From contig JAHBSG010000021.1 of assembly GCA_019639235.1 (NCBI GenBank), positions 1-64,000 of the forward strand: DNA of 64,000 bases. Reading direction: 5' to 3'. Below, piece after piece: positions 27,205-35,366 of the stretch. Position numbers and translations under genes: made by a program. Each line of letters starts with the position of its first letter. The first letter of the stretch is position 1. The stretch is from Acidobacteriota bacterium. Lineage in GTDB: Bacteria; Acidobacteriota; Blastocatellia; Pyrinomonadales; Pyrinomonadaceae. The notes below the pieces were generated by a model. That model did not search any database. It saw only the letters and a list, made by a program, of their open reading frames with translations, and was not told the DNA's origin.

Positions 27205-27220
27205 TTCAATCGGCGTGCCA
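27205..27220 (-). promoter_or_regulatory. sigma-54-like promoter, imperfect -12 element
   Basis: On the minus strand TGGCACG (27220-27214), 4 bases, then TTGAA (27209-27205). The -24 element is perfect; the -12 GC is GA. It points to the 49-residue membrane gene at 27151, at almost the same distance as the perfect site at 29322-29337 lies from its gene. Confidence 0.5.
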
Positions 27221-27441
27221 GATGCCGCCGTAGTGCGTTTTTCAAGCAGACCGGCGAATTTGGCGCGGCAGAACGAACCCAGCTAGGTATTTTCGCATCA
27301 AAAACATACACTAATGCGTATCGCTTCAGGACGTGATATTTCGAGACATTCGACGCCAATAGCGGCTGTATGGAAGTAAAACACAAATGATGGCGTGTCA
27401 TTCAAATGGGTTACGGAAATGACCGTGTTTATTGGGCTCGA

Positions 27442-27457
27442 TGGCACAGACCTTGCA
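27442..27457 (+). promoter_or_regulatory. sigma-54 promoter of the sigma-54 response regulator
   Basis: TGGCAC at 27442-27447, 5 bases, TTGCA at 27453-27457; GG and GC are separated by exactly 10 bases. It points to the NtrC-family gene at 27530. The rest of the 378-base gap 27152-27529 shows the divergent site at 27205 and no open frame. Confidence 0.75.
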
Positions 27458-27529
27458 AACTTATCCGGCAGATAATTTCGATTGGCGAGGGCAGCACGCT
27501 AGCGACGCTCTCGAATACTAGGTCAATAA

Positions 27530-29038
27530 ATGCATTCTATGGGACTTAAAGCACTTGTAATCGACGACGATACCGTTACACTCGACCTCCTGAGTTTTCA
27601 GCTTAAGGACGAAGGCTTTGAAACGGCGACGGCCGTCTCGGGCGTCAAGGGCCTCGACCACATAAAGACCGACGAGTTCGACGTTATTCTCACGGACCTT
27701 AACCTGCCGGATATCAACGGCATCGACCTGATCAAGCAAGCAAAGCTTATCTCGCCGGATACCGAGATCATCATCATCACCGGATATGACCGGGCTGAGA
27801 AGGCGATCGAAGCGACACGCGTCGGTGCCTTCGGCTATCGCGTGAAGCCGCTTAATCTCGAGGACCTGATGCTCGACGTCCGCAATGCGGTCGAATCCAA
27901 ACGGCAAGCCGTGATCAACCGCAAGCAGGCCGCTGAGATCAAGGAACTCCGGACAAAGCTGACCAGCCGAAACTCGTATGAAGGTATCATCGGTGGCTCG
28001 CGGGCGATGCAGAACATTTACGAGATAATCGAGAACGTCGCCGAATCAGACGCGAACATACTGATTCTCGGCGAATCCGGCACGGGTAAAGAGGTGATCG
28101 CAAACGCCATCCATTACAAGAGCCATCGGTCGGACGAAGCTTTCGTTAAGGTCAACTGCTCGGCATTGCCGAAGGAGTTGATCGAATCGCAGCTTTTCGG
28201 CCATGTTAAGGGGGCTTTCACGGGAGCGAACGCGGACAAGATCGGGTTTATCGGCCAATCGAACCGCGGCAGCCTGATGCTGGACGAGATCGGCGAAATG
28301 CCCATCGACCTTCAGCCAAAACTCTTGCGCGTGCTTCAGGAAAAGGTCTACTACCGCGTCGGCAGCGACCGGCCGCAGGACGCCGATTTCCGTCTCATCG
28401 CGGCGACCAACCGCGACCCATTTGAGGCGATCCAGGAAGGCAATCTCCGCGAGGATCTTTATTACCGCATCAACACCATCGAGATACGGATCCCGCCGCT
28501 GCGGGAACGTACGGAGGACATCCCGATGCTCGCCGAGCATTTCCTGCGCATCTATTCGGAGAAGTATCGGCGTCCGGATGCTGAGTTCTCGCAATCGGCG
28601 TACGACCAGATGCTCCATTACAGTTGGCGGGGAAACGTCCGCGAACTCCAGAATGCAGTCGAGCGGGCAGTGCTGCTCAGCAAGTCGGGCAGGATCACGG
28701 CACTCGATATTCCCGGCGGGATCGGTGCTGAGGCCGAAGAAGCGATGATCGGCGGGCAAACATATCCGGCCACGAATGGAAACGGTGCGGCTCATTTCTC
28801 GCGAGCACAGCTCGGACCCGAAGACCTTATGCGCGAGGCCGGTGCTGCGATAGTTGAAAGCCTGCCGGACCCGGAAGACGGAAAGTCCAACGATGACATC
28901 TTCGAAGGTATCGAGCGTGAGGTCGTGACCGCCGCTCTCAAACGCACCAAGGGAAACAAACAGGCGGCCGCAAACCTGCTCGGGCTCTATCGGCCGCGGC
29001 TTTACGGAATGATAAAACGCCACGGCCTTGAGGTCTGA
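27530..29038 (+). CDS. sigma-54-dependent response regulator (NtrC family)
   Basis: A 502-residue regulator. The receiver domain has acidic DDD at 12-14, phosphoacceptor Asp56 (LTDLNLPDINGIDL), Thr in IITGYD and Lys in YRVKP. The AAA+ domain follows with Walker A GESGTGKE, the sigma-54 contact loop GAFTGA, Walker B SLMLDEIGEM and the R-finger region (DLYYRIN). The C-terminal Fis-type HTH is complete (KGNKQAAANLLGLYRPRLYGMIKRH). It would activate -24/-12 promoters. It lies downstream of such a promoter and between small membrane genes with similar promoters. Start choice: ATG 27530, preceded by AGGT; ATG 27539 is possible. Confidence 0.96.
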   Translation: MHSMGLKALVIDDDTVTLDLLSFQLKDEGFETATAVSGVKGLDHIKTDEFDVILTDLNLPDINGIDLIKQAKLISPDTEIIIITGYDRAEKAIEATRVGAFGYRVKPLNLEDLMLDVRNAVESKRQAVINRKQAAEIKELRTKLTSRNSYEGIIGGSRAMQNIYEIIENVAESDANILILGESGTGKEVIANAIHYKSHRSDEAFVKVNCSALPKELIESQLFGHVKGAFTGANADKIGFIGQSNRGSLMLDEIGEMPIDLQPKLLRVLQEKVYYRVGSDRPQDADFRLIAATNRDPFEAIQEGNLREDLYYRINTIEIRIPPLRERTEDIPMLAEHFLRIYSEKYRRPDAEFSQSAYDQMLHYSWRGNVRELQNAVERAVLLSKSGRITALDIPGGIGAEAEEAMIGGQTYPATNGNGAAHFSRAQLGPEDLMREAGAAIVESLPDPEDGKSNDDIFEGIEREVVTAALKRTKGNKQAAANLLGLYRPRLYGMIKRHGLEV

Positions 29039-29049
29039 TCGAACGCAAA

Positions 29050-29082
29050 AATGCCGGGTGCAAAGCCCGGCATTCTTTTTCC
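29050..29082 (+). terminator. rho-independent terminator
   Basis: AATGCCGGG and CCCGGCATT form a perfect 9-bp stem with a 7-base loop, followed by CTTTTT, 11 bases after the regulator stop. Confidence 0.9.
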
Positions 29083-29098
29083 CCCTTGTTCAATTCAA

Positions 29099-29266
29099 CT
29101 AGCGGCTGTTAGTAACGCCCGGTACCGAGACCTCAACGTCAACCTCATGCTTTTTCTTCCCGCTTAGGATGCCGCCGTAATACAAAGCACCCGCCACCAT
29201 TCCAACAATAATGATCATAGCCACTGCCCAAATAAGATTGTTCGCTACACTTTTTCCTTCTGACAT
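29099..29266 (-). CDS. 55-residue single-pass membrane protein, unknown
   Basis: A short gene starting at ATG 29266 with GGAGGAA 8-14 bases upstream. The product has a short polar N-terminus (MSEGKSVANN), one helix at about residues 11-31 (LIWAVAMIIIVGMVAGALYY), a basic KKKHE cluster and an acidic/Val-rich tail (VDVEVSVPGVTNSR). No family was recognised. It is convergent with the sigma-54 regulator and carries the best sigma-54 promoter in the window 56 bases upstream, so it is a likely target of that regulator. Confidence 0.78.
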   Translation of the reverse strand: MSEGKSVANNLIWAVAMIIIVGMVAGALYYGGILSGKKKHEVDVEVSVPGVTNSR

Positions 29267-29321
29267 ATAAAGGTTCCTCCCTAAGTAAAAACATCGATCT
29301 GAAAACTACACTGGGATATTC

Positions 29322-29337
29322 AGCAAGCACCGTGCCA
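29322..29337 (-). promoter_or_regulatory. consensus sigma-54 promoter
   Basis: On the minus strand TGGCACG (29337-29331), GTGC, TTGCT (29326-29322), which equals the TGGCACG-N4-TTGCW consensus. It points to the 55-residue membrane gene starting at 29266. A GTGCC/GGCAC inverted repeat with a 4-base gap (29332-29345) overlaps its upstream edge. Confidence 0.82.
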
Positions 29338-29446
29338 GTCGGCACAGCAACTCTTGCTCAGAAAAATCTATTGTGGATTCGGGCAAAACTGTGCAAAGAT
29401 AGGGGAGTTCCGAACAATTTTTAATCAGACAAAAGGAGAAAGGTCT

Positions 29447-29716
29447 ATGTTCAGCGCTATCGGTACTGTCATTGTCGGTTTGATCGTGGGCATCATCGCC
29501 CGGTTTTTGCTGCCCGGTAAAGAGGCCCTGCCCGATGGCCTTACCGGCATTCTTCTTACGGTCGTGGTCGGCATCGCGGGTGCGTTTCTCGGTACCTTCA
29601 TAGGCGGAGCTCTTTGGGGCGGAGCCAATTATGCCGCCGGGTGGATCATGTCCATTGTCGGTGCCGTGATCCTGCTTCTTCTTTTGAGGCTCGTATTTGG
29701 TGCCAAGGCTCAATAG
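29447..29716 (+). CDS. GlsB/YeaQ/YmgE family small membrane protein
   Basis: An 89-residue protein of the transglycosylase-associated family. It has three helices with Gly-rich faces: TVIVGLIVGIIARFLLPG, ILLTVVVGIAGAFLGTFIGG and GWIMSIVGAVILLLLLRLV. The GxxxRFLLPGK start and the GIAGAFLG core are the family pattern. Related proteins (YeaQ, GlsB) are induced by stress. AAGGAGAAAGG precedes the ATG at 29447; upstream in-frame codons are not membrane-like. A weak sigma-54-like match lies about 53 bases upstream. Confidence 0.9.
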   Translation: MFSAIGTVIVGLIVGIIARFLLPGKEALPDGLTGILLTVVVGIAGAFLGTFIGGALWGGANYAAGWIMSIVGAVILLLLLRLVFGAKAQ

Positions 29717-29740
29717 TTTGGTCGAAATCTAAAAGATAGA

Positions 29741-29770
29741 AAGGCTCCGCCTCGTGCGGGGCTTTTTGTT
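29741..29770 (+). terminator. rho-independent terminator
   Basis: GGCTCCGC pairs with GCGGGGCT (one wobble) around CTCGT and is followed by TTTTGTTTTT. Confidence 0.8.
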
Positions 29771-29851
29771 TTTCATGGCAGCGGGAGAGAAGTTGTGGAA
29801 GCCCGGCCCGATTGGCGCTTTTATCGGGACACGCAGAAAAGGCCATAAGTT

Positions 29852-29922
29852 TCCACGCTCCGTTGCGCGTGGATCAGGAAAGGCGGACGGCATTTTTGAA
29901 GAGAGGTGCCGGCCGTCTTTCC
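29852..29922. other. two adjacent intergenic hairpins
   Basis: TCCACGC/GCGTGGA (29852-29873, 8-base loop) is followed by a 16-bp imperfect stem (29877-29892 with 29907-29922, two mismatches) around a 14-base loop. No U-run follows. They lie in the 308-base gap between the YeaQ-like gene and the secreted protein at 30025, where I see no credible gene. Confidence 0.5.
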
Positions 29923-29946
29923 GCGCTTTGTCGCCTCAAAAATAGG

Positions 29947-29962
29947 TGTGACGCCTGTCACT
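29947..29962 (+). promoter_or_regulatory. CRP/FNR-type binding site
   Basis: TGTGA at 29947-29951, 6 bases, TCACT at 29958-29962, matching 9 of 10 positions of the CRP half-sites TGTGA-N6-TCACA. It overlaps TTGACC at 29962-29967, a possible -35 box for the gene at 30025. Confidence 0.5.
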
Positions 29963-30024
29963 TGACCCAAGGCGTAGAATAGAGATAGGAAGCCGAAAAC
30001 TTTTCGGCGAAGGAGGTAAACATC

Positions 30025-30612
30025 ATGCGAACCCATCACAAAATTATCATTGCAACACTAATTATGGCGTTCGCCTGCGTTTCCGCGTTTGCCCAGGGTG
30101 GGCAACGCGACACATATACCGGAACGATCATAAGTTTTGGGACGGGATTGAGTACACGAACGACGACCGCTACGTTTACGCTTGATCTTCGGGGGCGTAC
30201 GACAGATGAGCAGGCGGCTCGCTTCTTGGCCGTTTTGGCCGAGGGCGGCCAGGACACACTTCTAAAGGAGTTGAATGACGAGGATCTCGGTTCTTTCTCG
30301 GTTGGCGGCCGGCTCGGCCGGACGATCAACGCCGTTAGGGTTAGAGAGGTCGACGGAAAGATCCGCGTTTTCGCGGTCTTCGAACGCTGGATAAGGTTCG
30401 CGGAACTAAGAGGCGGATACAACTCGGTAGATTATCCGTTCGGGATCATCGAGCTTTTCATCGACCCAAAGACCGGCCGCGGTGAAGGAACTTATATCGC
30501 AGCGGCAAAGGTTCGCTGGAAACGCGACTCGAAGGACGGGGAATACCACGTTGAGATCGAGAATTTCGCGACGTTCCCGGCCCGGTTGATGGGCGTAATG
30601 AAACGAAAATAG
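30025..30612 (+). CDS. exported protein, unknown function
   Basis: A 195-residue protein with a clear signal peptide (cleavage near Ala-Phe-Ala-Gln). The mature part opens with YTGTIISFGTGLSTRTTTATFTLDLRG and continues with strands and one Asp/Glu-rich helix (LLKELNDEDLGSFSVGGRLG). I do not recognise the family, although similar short secreted proteins are common in Blastocatellia. AAGGAGG lies 9 bases before the ATG. A CRP-like site lies 63 bases upstream. It converges on the gene at 30619 with 6 bases between the stops. Confidence 0.75.
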   Translation: MRTHHKIIIATLIMAFACVSAFAQGGQRDTYTGTIISFGTGLSTRTTTATFTLDLRGRTTDEQAARFLAVLAEGGQDTLLKELNDEDLGSFSVGGRLGRTINAVRVREVDGKIRVFAVFERWIRFAELRGGYNSVDYPFGIIELFIDPKTGRGEGTYIAAAKVRWKRDSKDGEYHVEIENFATFPARLMGVMKRK

Positions 30613-30618
30613 CCGGGT

Positions 30619-31038
30619 TCAGCTTGCTGCGTCGGCCGATTCGGGTGGGAGTTCCATTCGGATAAGGCCGTCGAACTGGACGTTATAGCCGACACCTTTA
30701 ACAGGAACCGACATCTCTTCGTCGGTCTTGCCCTCGGCGTTTGCTATGCCGATGCTGGCAAAATAGCAGGAAGCTCCATGGGCTTTCGCATGGCGGACAA
30801 GCGTTTCGAACGCTTCCATTCCTTCCTCAAACCGTCCGCGTTTGGGGTGAACATCGGTGCGGACGACAAAGAAGGCGAGTTCGCCTTCTTTTTTTGCGAC
30901 CAATTGGGGCTCGGTGCGGATATCTGCCAGGACGTCCGCTGAGTCGATCACCCAGCCGTCCTTTTCGAGCTGTTTGTAGAGAATTTCGACACCAAAAGCA
31001 TGGATGTCCGCCGGTGTCATCAGTTCACGTTCTTCCAT
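30619..31038 (-). CDS. conserved hypothetical protein
   Basis: A 139-residue soluble protein. The N-terminus MTPADIHAFGVEILYKQLEKDGW and the phrase QLVAKKEGELAFFVVRT match a small family that is often misnamed NQR subunit F in databases, though it has no Fe-S or flavin motifs. The fold looks like a restriction-endonuclease-type alpha/beta core (helix, then strand with Lys-Lys-Glu-Gly-Glu), which is speculative. No operon partner is visible. Confidence 0.7.
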   Translation of the reverse strand: MEERELMTPADIHAFGVEILYKQLEKDGWVIDSADVLADIRTEPQLVAKKEGELAFFVVRTDVHPKRGRFEEGMEAFETLVRHAKAHGASCYFASIGIANAEGKTDEEMSVPVKGVGYNVQFDGLIRMELPPESADAAS

Positions 31039-31131
31039 TGTTTTAATCGTAACGTTCGCGGGCTTTGCGGCAAAGCCGCGGCCGATGCTTCACGCCCAAA
31101 ATTCCACGTTTTGAGGAGACTCAATTCTTTC

Positions 31132-31160
31132 TTGACTTATTTCTAACTTAGCTCTATTTT
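31132..31160 (+). promoter_or_regulatory. sigma-70-type promoter of the large beta-helix protein
   Basis: TTGACT at 31132-31137, a 17-base spacer, TATTTT at 31155-31160. It implies a leader of about 175 bases before the ATG at 31343. The gap 31039-31342 contains nothing else but the leader hairpin below. Confidence 0.6.
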
Positions 31161-31229
31161 CATTCCACTGCTCATTTCATTGCATTGCGCCCGCGTTTGG
31201 CCGGAGAAGCCGTAAGTGTCCGTCTTTTG

Positions 31230-31281
31230 GGAACTTCCGGTGGCTATCCTACCGGCGATCGCCGGGCTACCATCAGGTTCC
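31230..31281 (+). other. structured 5' leader hairpin
   Basis: Three nested stems: GGAAC (31230) with GTTCC (31277), GGTGG (31239) with CTACC (31267), and CCGGC (31252) with GCCGG (31261) closed by GATC. It lies within the predicted leader of the 31343 gene, about 60 bases before its Shine-Dalgarno. No riboswitch class was recognised. Confidence 0.5.
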
Positions 31282-31342
31282 GAAAGTGATCGCAAAACGC
31301 ACCTCGGAACTGTTTCGTTGACCTTTTCTTTTGGAGGAGAAA

Positions 31343-34300
31343 ATGAAAGAAGTTTCAGGTTTTTTCAAACACTACAGATCGATCGCGGTGGCGGTTACGC
31401 TTGCCGTGTTCTTCGCGATCGGGCTTGGTGTTAATGTCGCCGAACCCGTTTCGGCAAATAAAAATAGGGCCGAAATGGCTGAAGTTCAGCCTGCGGTCGG
31501 TGCCAATGTGGTCGTGAACCCGGGCAACGGGCAATACTCGACCCTGACCGCCGCATTCGACGCGATCAATGCAGGTACTCATACCGGCGCCGTGACCGTC
31601 ACGATCTTTTCGAACACTACCGAGCCCGGATCTGCTGTCCTCAACTCGAGCGGAGCCGGTGCGGCATCTTACACCTCTGTGACGATACAGCCCGGAAGCG
31701 ACAATGTGACCGTCGCCGGGCCAAGTCTTCAAGGCCGCGGACTCATCGAACTTAACGGTGCTGACAATGTAACGATCGACGGCGACAATCCGAATACTGC
31801 CGGTACGAACCGAAACCTTACTCTTCAAAACACGGCAGCGAACACCGTTACGTTCACTTCGGTCATCCGCGTGGCTCTGAACACGACAACCGTAACGAAC
31901 GCTGACTTCAATTCGTTTCGTAATCTGAATGTGGTCGGGAGTGCGACTGGGCAGAACGTATCGACCGCCACGTCAACGACCGGTCCGCAGAACACGACGT
32001 TCGGAATCGTTATTGGACCGAATGCATCGGGAGCCACGACAGCCCCGACGGCGCTTACATCCGTGACCGGAAACATTGGAGCCGGAACAACTGTCGCCAA
32101 CCTTGAGATCGAGAACAACCGTATCGTAACCGCTGCGCGTGGCGTATCGATCAATTCTTCTGCGGCAACGGTACTTTTGGGACTGGAGATCACGTTGAAC
32201 CAAATCGGAAATCCGGTCGCAGGCGAGGCTGACCAGGTAACGGCTGCCGGAATTACGGTAGGTGGTTCGACCAGTGCTTTGATCAGCGAGAACACGGTCT
32301 ATCTTGAGGGCTATGTCGCTTCAAGCGCGGCGAATCACGGTATAGCGGTCGGTGTTCTGAGCGCTACAGCAACTGAAGCGGTTATCGAGAACAACCGTGT
32401 GAACCGCGTAAAGAACAACAATCCTGCAACCTGGTCTGCTTGGGGAATTACTCTCGGCGGCGGTAATGGCCACGCTGTCCGGAACAACTTCGTCTCAAAT
32501 GTGATCAACGATCAGACCGCCGGAACCGGTGGCTTTGGTACTACGTTCGGTGCCTATGGTATTCGCATCGCCTCGGGAACCGGGCACTTCGTTTATCACA
32601 ACTCTGTTCACCTTTCCGGAAACATGGGCGGAACGACCAGCACGAACCTCACGGCCGCGTTCGTCATGACCGCGACGACACAAACGGGCGTTGATGTTCG
32701 AAATAACCTTTTCTCGAACCAGATAGCCGGCGGAAATCCGGCCGGTACGCGAAATACGGTCATCTATCTCCCGCCAAGTGCGACGAGCGCGATGAACCTG
32801 ACGATGAACAACAACGGTATGTTTGCGGGCAGCGACGCGCTCAACACGCTCGGCCAATCCGGAACTACGTTTGCGACAAGCGTCAATTTTACTGTCGCAG
32901 ACTTTAACCCTTCCACAACCACCCCTGCGACGAATTTAAGAGCTTATACGAGCACACTTTCGGCCGCGGGCACGAACGACAATGCGTCGTTCGCATTTAC
33001 CGGAGCACCGCCGATCGTCAGCAATACGGACCTTCACATTCCGGATGGAACGGCGACACCGCTTGAATCACGAGGCACCGGTGTCAGTGTTGGAGCCGAC
33101 ATCGATGGGCAGGCCCGTAACGTAACGACGCCGGATATCGGTGCAGACGAATTTGCGGGTGTGTTTGTTACAGATTTCCTCCCGCCGTCACAGACCTACA
33201 CGCCGTTCGGTAACACCGCGCAGACCACGAATCGTGTTCTTACGGTGACAATGACCGACGAAACCGGTGTGCCGACCGCCGGCGGTACGGTACCGCGGAT
33301 CTATTTCCGTAAGAACGCGGGCTCGTATTTTTCGACCGCTTGTGCTTTGACCGGCGGTACCGGAACGAACGGAACCTGGGACTGCACGATCGACGTCGCG
33401 CTTCTGGGTGGAGTAGTTCTCGGCGATACGGTCTCTTACTTCACCATCGCTCAGGACACGGCTACACCGATCAATGTCGGAACCAATCCGGGCGGCGGAA
33501 CAGCCACGGACGTTAACACCGTAACGAATCCTCCGGGAACGCCGAACAGCTACCTGATCGTCGGAGCACTACCGGCAACGGTCAACGTCGGCACGGGTGA
33601 GACATTCACATCGCTTACCAATGCAGGCGGCCTCTTTGAGGCTTTGAACAGCGGCTTTACGCTCGCCGGGAACACGACGATCCTCATCACAACCGATCTA
33701 ACAGCAGAAACCGGTGCGGTCGGCCTTAACGAGTTCGCCGAGGACGGCCCGGGCGGTTATACGCTGACGATCCGGCCTTCGGGCGGTGCTCGTGTGATCA
33801 GCGGATCCGGTGCGACGAGCAACGGGTTGATCAACCTCAATGGAACGGATCGATTGGTCATCGATGGTTCGCTCACACCGGGCGGAACGACTCGCGACCT
33901 GACGATCACGAACAATCAAACCGGAACTTCCACGGTCATTTGGTTCAAGACGATCGGGACCAACGGCTGCAACAACAACGTTATCCGAAACACCATCATC
34001 AACGGTGGTCCGGGGCCAAACTCGACTTCGACCGCCGGCATCCTTACCGGCAGCAGCACGACCATCGGCAATGACGGTTCGGCGCCGCAAAACAACAACA
34101 CCATACAGAACAACTGGATCTATCGCGTCCAGAATTCGCTCTATGTTCGCGGCGGAACGGCCGCAAACATCGATGAGGGCTGGACCATTATCGGCAATAC
34201 GCTCGGTTCGAATGATGCCAACGACAACAACATTTTCCGCGGTATGTTGATCGGTAACTCGAACAACTTCATCGTTGCGAACAATACGGTCAACGGAATT

Positions 34301-35314
34301 CGCTCAACCGCCACGACCACGGCGGCGATGAGCGGAATTCAGGTCGGTTTGGTTGCGACCAACGGCGTTGTTGCGAACAACGTGATACGAAACATCAAGA
34401 ACGTGAGCTCCAGCGGCACGGGTGCATTCGGTATTTCGGTCATCGCTACCTCCACGGCATCAAACGTCTCGATCACGAACAACATGATCGACGACATAGC
34501 GGCAAATGGCTCGGCAACCGTTGCGAGCAATGGCCACGGCATCTCGATCACAGGCGGTTCGGGCTGGAATGTTTACTACAACTCGGTGAACATGGGCACG
34601 AATCAGGCATCGGGAACCACATCGGCGATGTTCGTTTCGGCGGCGGTAACGGCGGCGGGAGCGGTAAATGCTAGGAACAACATCCTTGCAAATACGCAGA
34701 CCTCGGGGGCGACCCGCTTTAGCGTTTACAGCCTTGCTCCGGCAAGCATCTTCGGTACGATCAACAATAACAACTACTTCTCATCCGAGAACGTAGGGTT
34801 CATTGGCGGTTCGGCCCGGGTGACGCTTGGCGACTGGCAGACGGCCACAACGCAGGACGCTAACTCGGTGGCGGTCGATCCGCTCTTCGTTTCGGCGAGC
34901 GATCTGCACCTCACGGCGAGCAGCCCGATGATCGGAGCCGCGGCACCGATCGCCGGCATCACGACCGACATCGACGGCCAGACTCGCGACGCGGCGACAC
35001 CGGACATCGGCGCCGACGAGTTCGTCTCAACCGCTCCGGGGCCGCCGGCGGTAATCTCCGGGCAGGTGACGGACGCAGCCCAGAACGGACTCGCGTTCGT
35101 TATGGTCACGCTGAGCGGGCCCGCGTTCGGGGATGTTGGCTTCACCGTTATGACCAACAGCTTCGGCCGGTTCACTTTCCCGGCGGTGCCGACGAATGTT
35201 ACCTACACGGTAACGGTCTCGAACCCGCGGCGTTACGTTTTCGCCAATCCTTCGCAGCAGATCAACCTGCAGGGAGACGTCGATAACGTTAACTTCATCG
35301 GCAGCGAACCCTAG
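31343..35314 (+). CDS. large secreted beta-helix protein with C-terminal CarboxypepD-reg-like module
   Basis: A 1323-residue exported protein; GGAGGA lies 5-10 bases before the ATG at 31343. After the signal peptide two right-handed beta-helix regions (about residues 45-580 and 760-1215) show the Asn-rich ladder typical of PbH1 repeats (VIENNRVNRVKNNN, NNTIQNNWIYRVQNS, VANNVIRNIKN). Each ends in a DIDGQ-R-PDIGADEF motif, as in choice-of-anchor/pectate-lyase-like proteins. An Ig-like stretch with two Cys lies between them. The last 85 residues form a CarboxypepD-regulatory-like domain shared by three other proteins in the window. It is probably a surface adhesin or polysaccharide-binding protein; no catalytic residues were identified. 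Confidence 0.85.
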   Translation: MKEVSGFFKHYRSIAVAVTLAVFFAIGLGVNVAEPVSANKNRAEMAEVQPAVGANVVVNPGNGQYSTLTAAFDAINAGTHTGAVTVTIFSNTTEPGSAVLNSSGAGAASYTSVTIQPGSDNVTVAGPSLQGRGLIELNGADNVTIDGDNPNTAGTNRNLTLQNTAANTVTFTSVIRVALNTTTVTNADFNSFRNLNVVGSATGQNVSTATSTTGPQNTTFGIVIGPNASGATTAPTALTSVTGNIGAGTTVANLEIENNRIVTAARGVSINSSAATVLLGLEITLNQIGNPVAGEADQVTAAGITVGGSTSALISENTVYLEGYVASSAANHGIAVGVLSATATEAVIENNRVNRVKNNNPATWSAWGITLGGGNGHAVRNNFVSNVINDQTAGTGGFGTTFGAYGIRIASGTGHFVYHNSVHLSGNMGGTTSTNLTAAFVMTATTQTGVDVRNNLFSNQIAGGNPAGTRNTVIYLPPSATSAMNLTMNNNGMFAGSDALNTLGQSGTTFATSVNFTVADFNPSTTTPATNLRAYTSTLSAAGTNDNASFAFTGAPPIVSNTDLHIPDGTATPLESRGTGVSVGADIDGQARNVTTPDIGADEFAGVFVTDFLPPSQTYTPFGNTAQTTNRVLTVTMTDETGVPTAGGTVPRIYFRKNAGSYFSTACALTGGTGTNGTWDCTIDVALLGGVVLGDTVSYFTIAQDTATPINVGTNPGGGTATDVNTVTNPPGTPNSYLIVGALPATVNVGTGETFTSLTNAGGLFEALNSGFTLAGNTTILITTDLTAETGAVGLNEFAEDGPGGYTLTIRPSGGARVISGSGATSNGLINLNGTDRLVIDGSLTPGGTTRDLTITNNQTGTSTVIWFKTIGTNGCNNNVIRNTIINGGPGPNSTSTAGILTGSSTTIGNDGSAPQNNNTIQNNWIYRVQNSLYVRGGTAANIDEGWTIIGNTLGSNDANDNNIFRGMLIGNSNNFIVANNTVNGIRSTATTTAAMSGIQVGLVATNGVVANNVIRNIKNVSSSGTGAFGISVIATSTASNVSITNNMIDDIAANGSATVASNGHGISITGGSGWNVYYNSVNMGTNQASGTTSAMFVSAAVTAAGAVNARNNILANTQTSGATRFSVYSLAPASIFGTINNNNYFSSENVGFIGGSARVTLGDWQTATTQDANSVAVDPLFVSASDLHLTASSPMIGAAAPIAGITTDIDGQTRDAATPDIGADEFVSTAPGPPAVISGQVTDAAQNGLAFVMVTLSGPAFGDVGFTVMTNSFGRFTFPAVPTNVTYTVTVSNPRRYVFANPSQQINLQGDVDNVNFIGSEP

Positions 35315-35337
35315 TTCGCGGCCAATTCATTAACCCG

Positions 35338-35366
35338 AGGGGCGGAGCGATCCGCCCCTTTTTTAT
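35338..35366. terminator. terminator between convergent genes
   Basis: GGGGCGGA and TCCGCCCC form a perfect 8-bp stem with a 4-base loop, followed by TTTTTTA on the plus strand. It serves the beta-helix gene; the convergent regulator stops at 35363 within the T-run. Confidence 0.85.

Noticed and set aside
29380-29396. Sigma-54 promoter on the plus strand before the YeaQ-like gene
   Set aside because: GG and GC have the right spacing, but the -24 box is poor; kept only as a remark, not as a feature.
29754-29945. 63-codon frame after the YeaQ-like gene
   Set aside because: It starts inside the terminator, has no ribosome site and no sensible composition.
31230-31345. c-di-GMP-I (GEMM) riboswitch call
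   Set aside because: Only the GCCGGGCTACC-like piece is present; the GCAAACC and ACGCAAAGCC parts are absent, so it is left as an unnamed leader.
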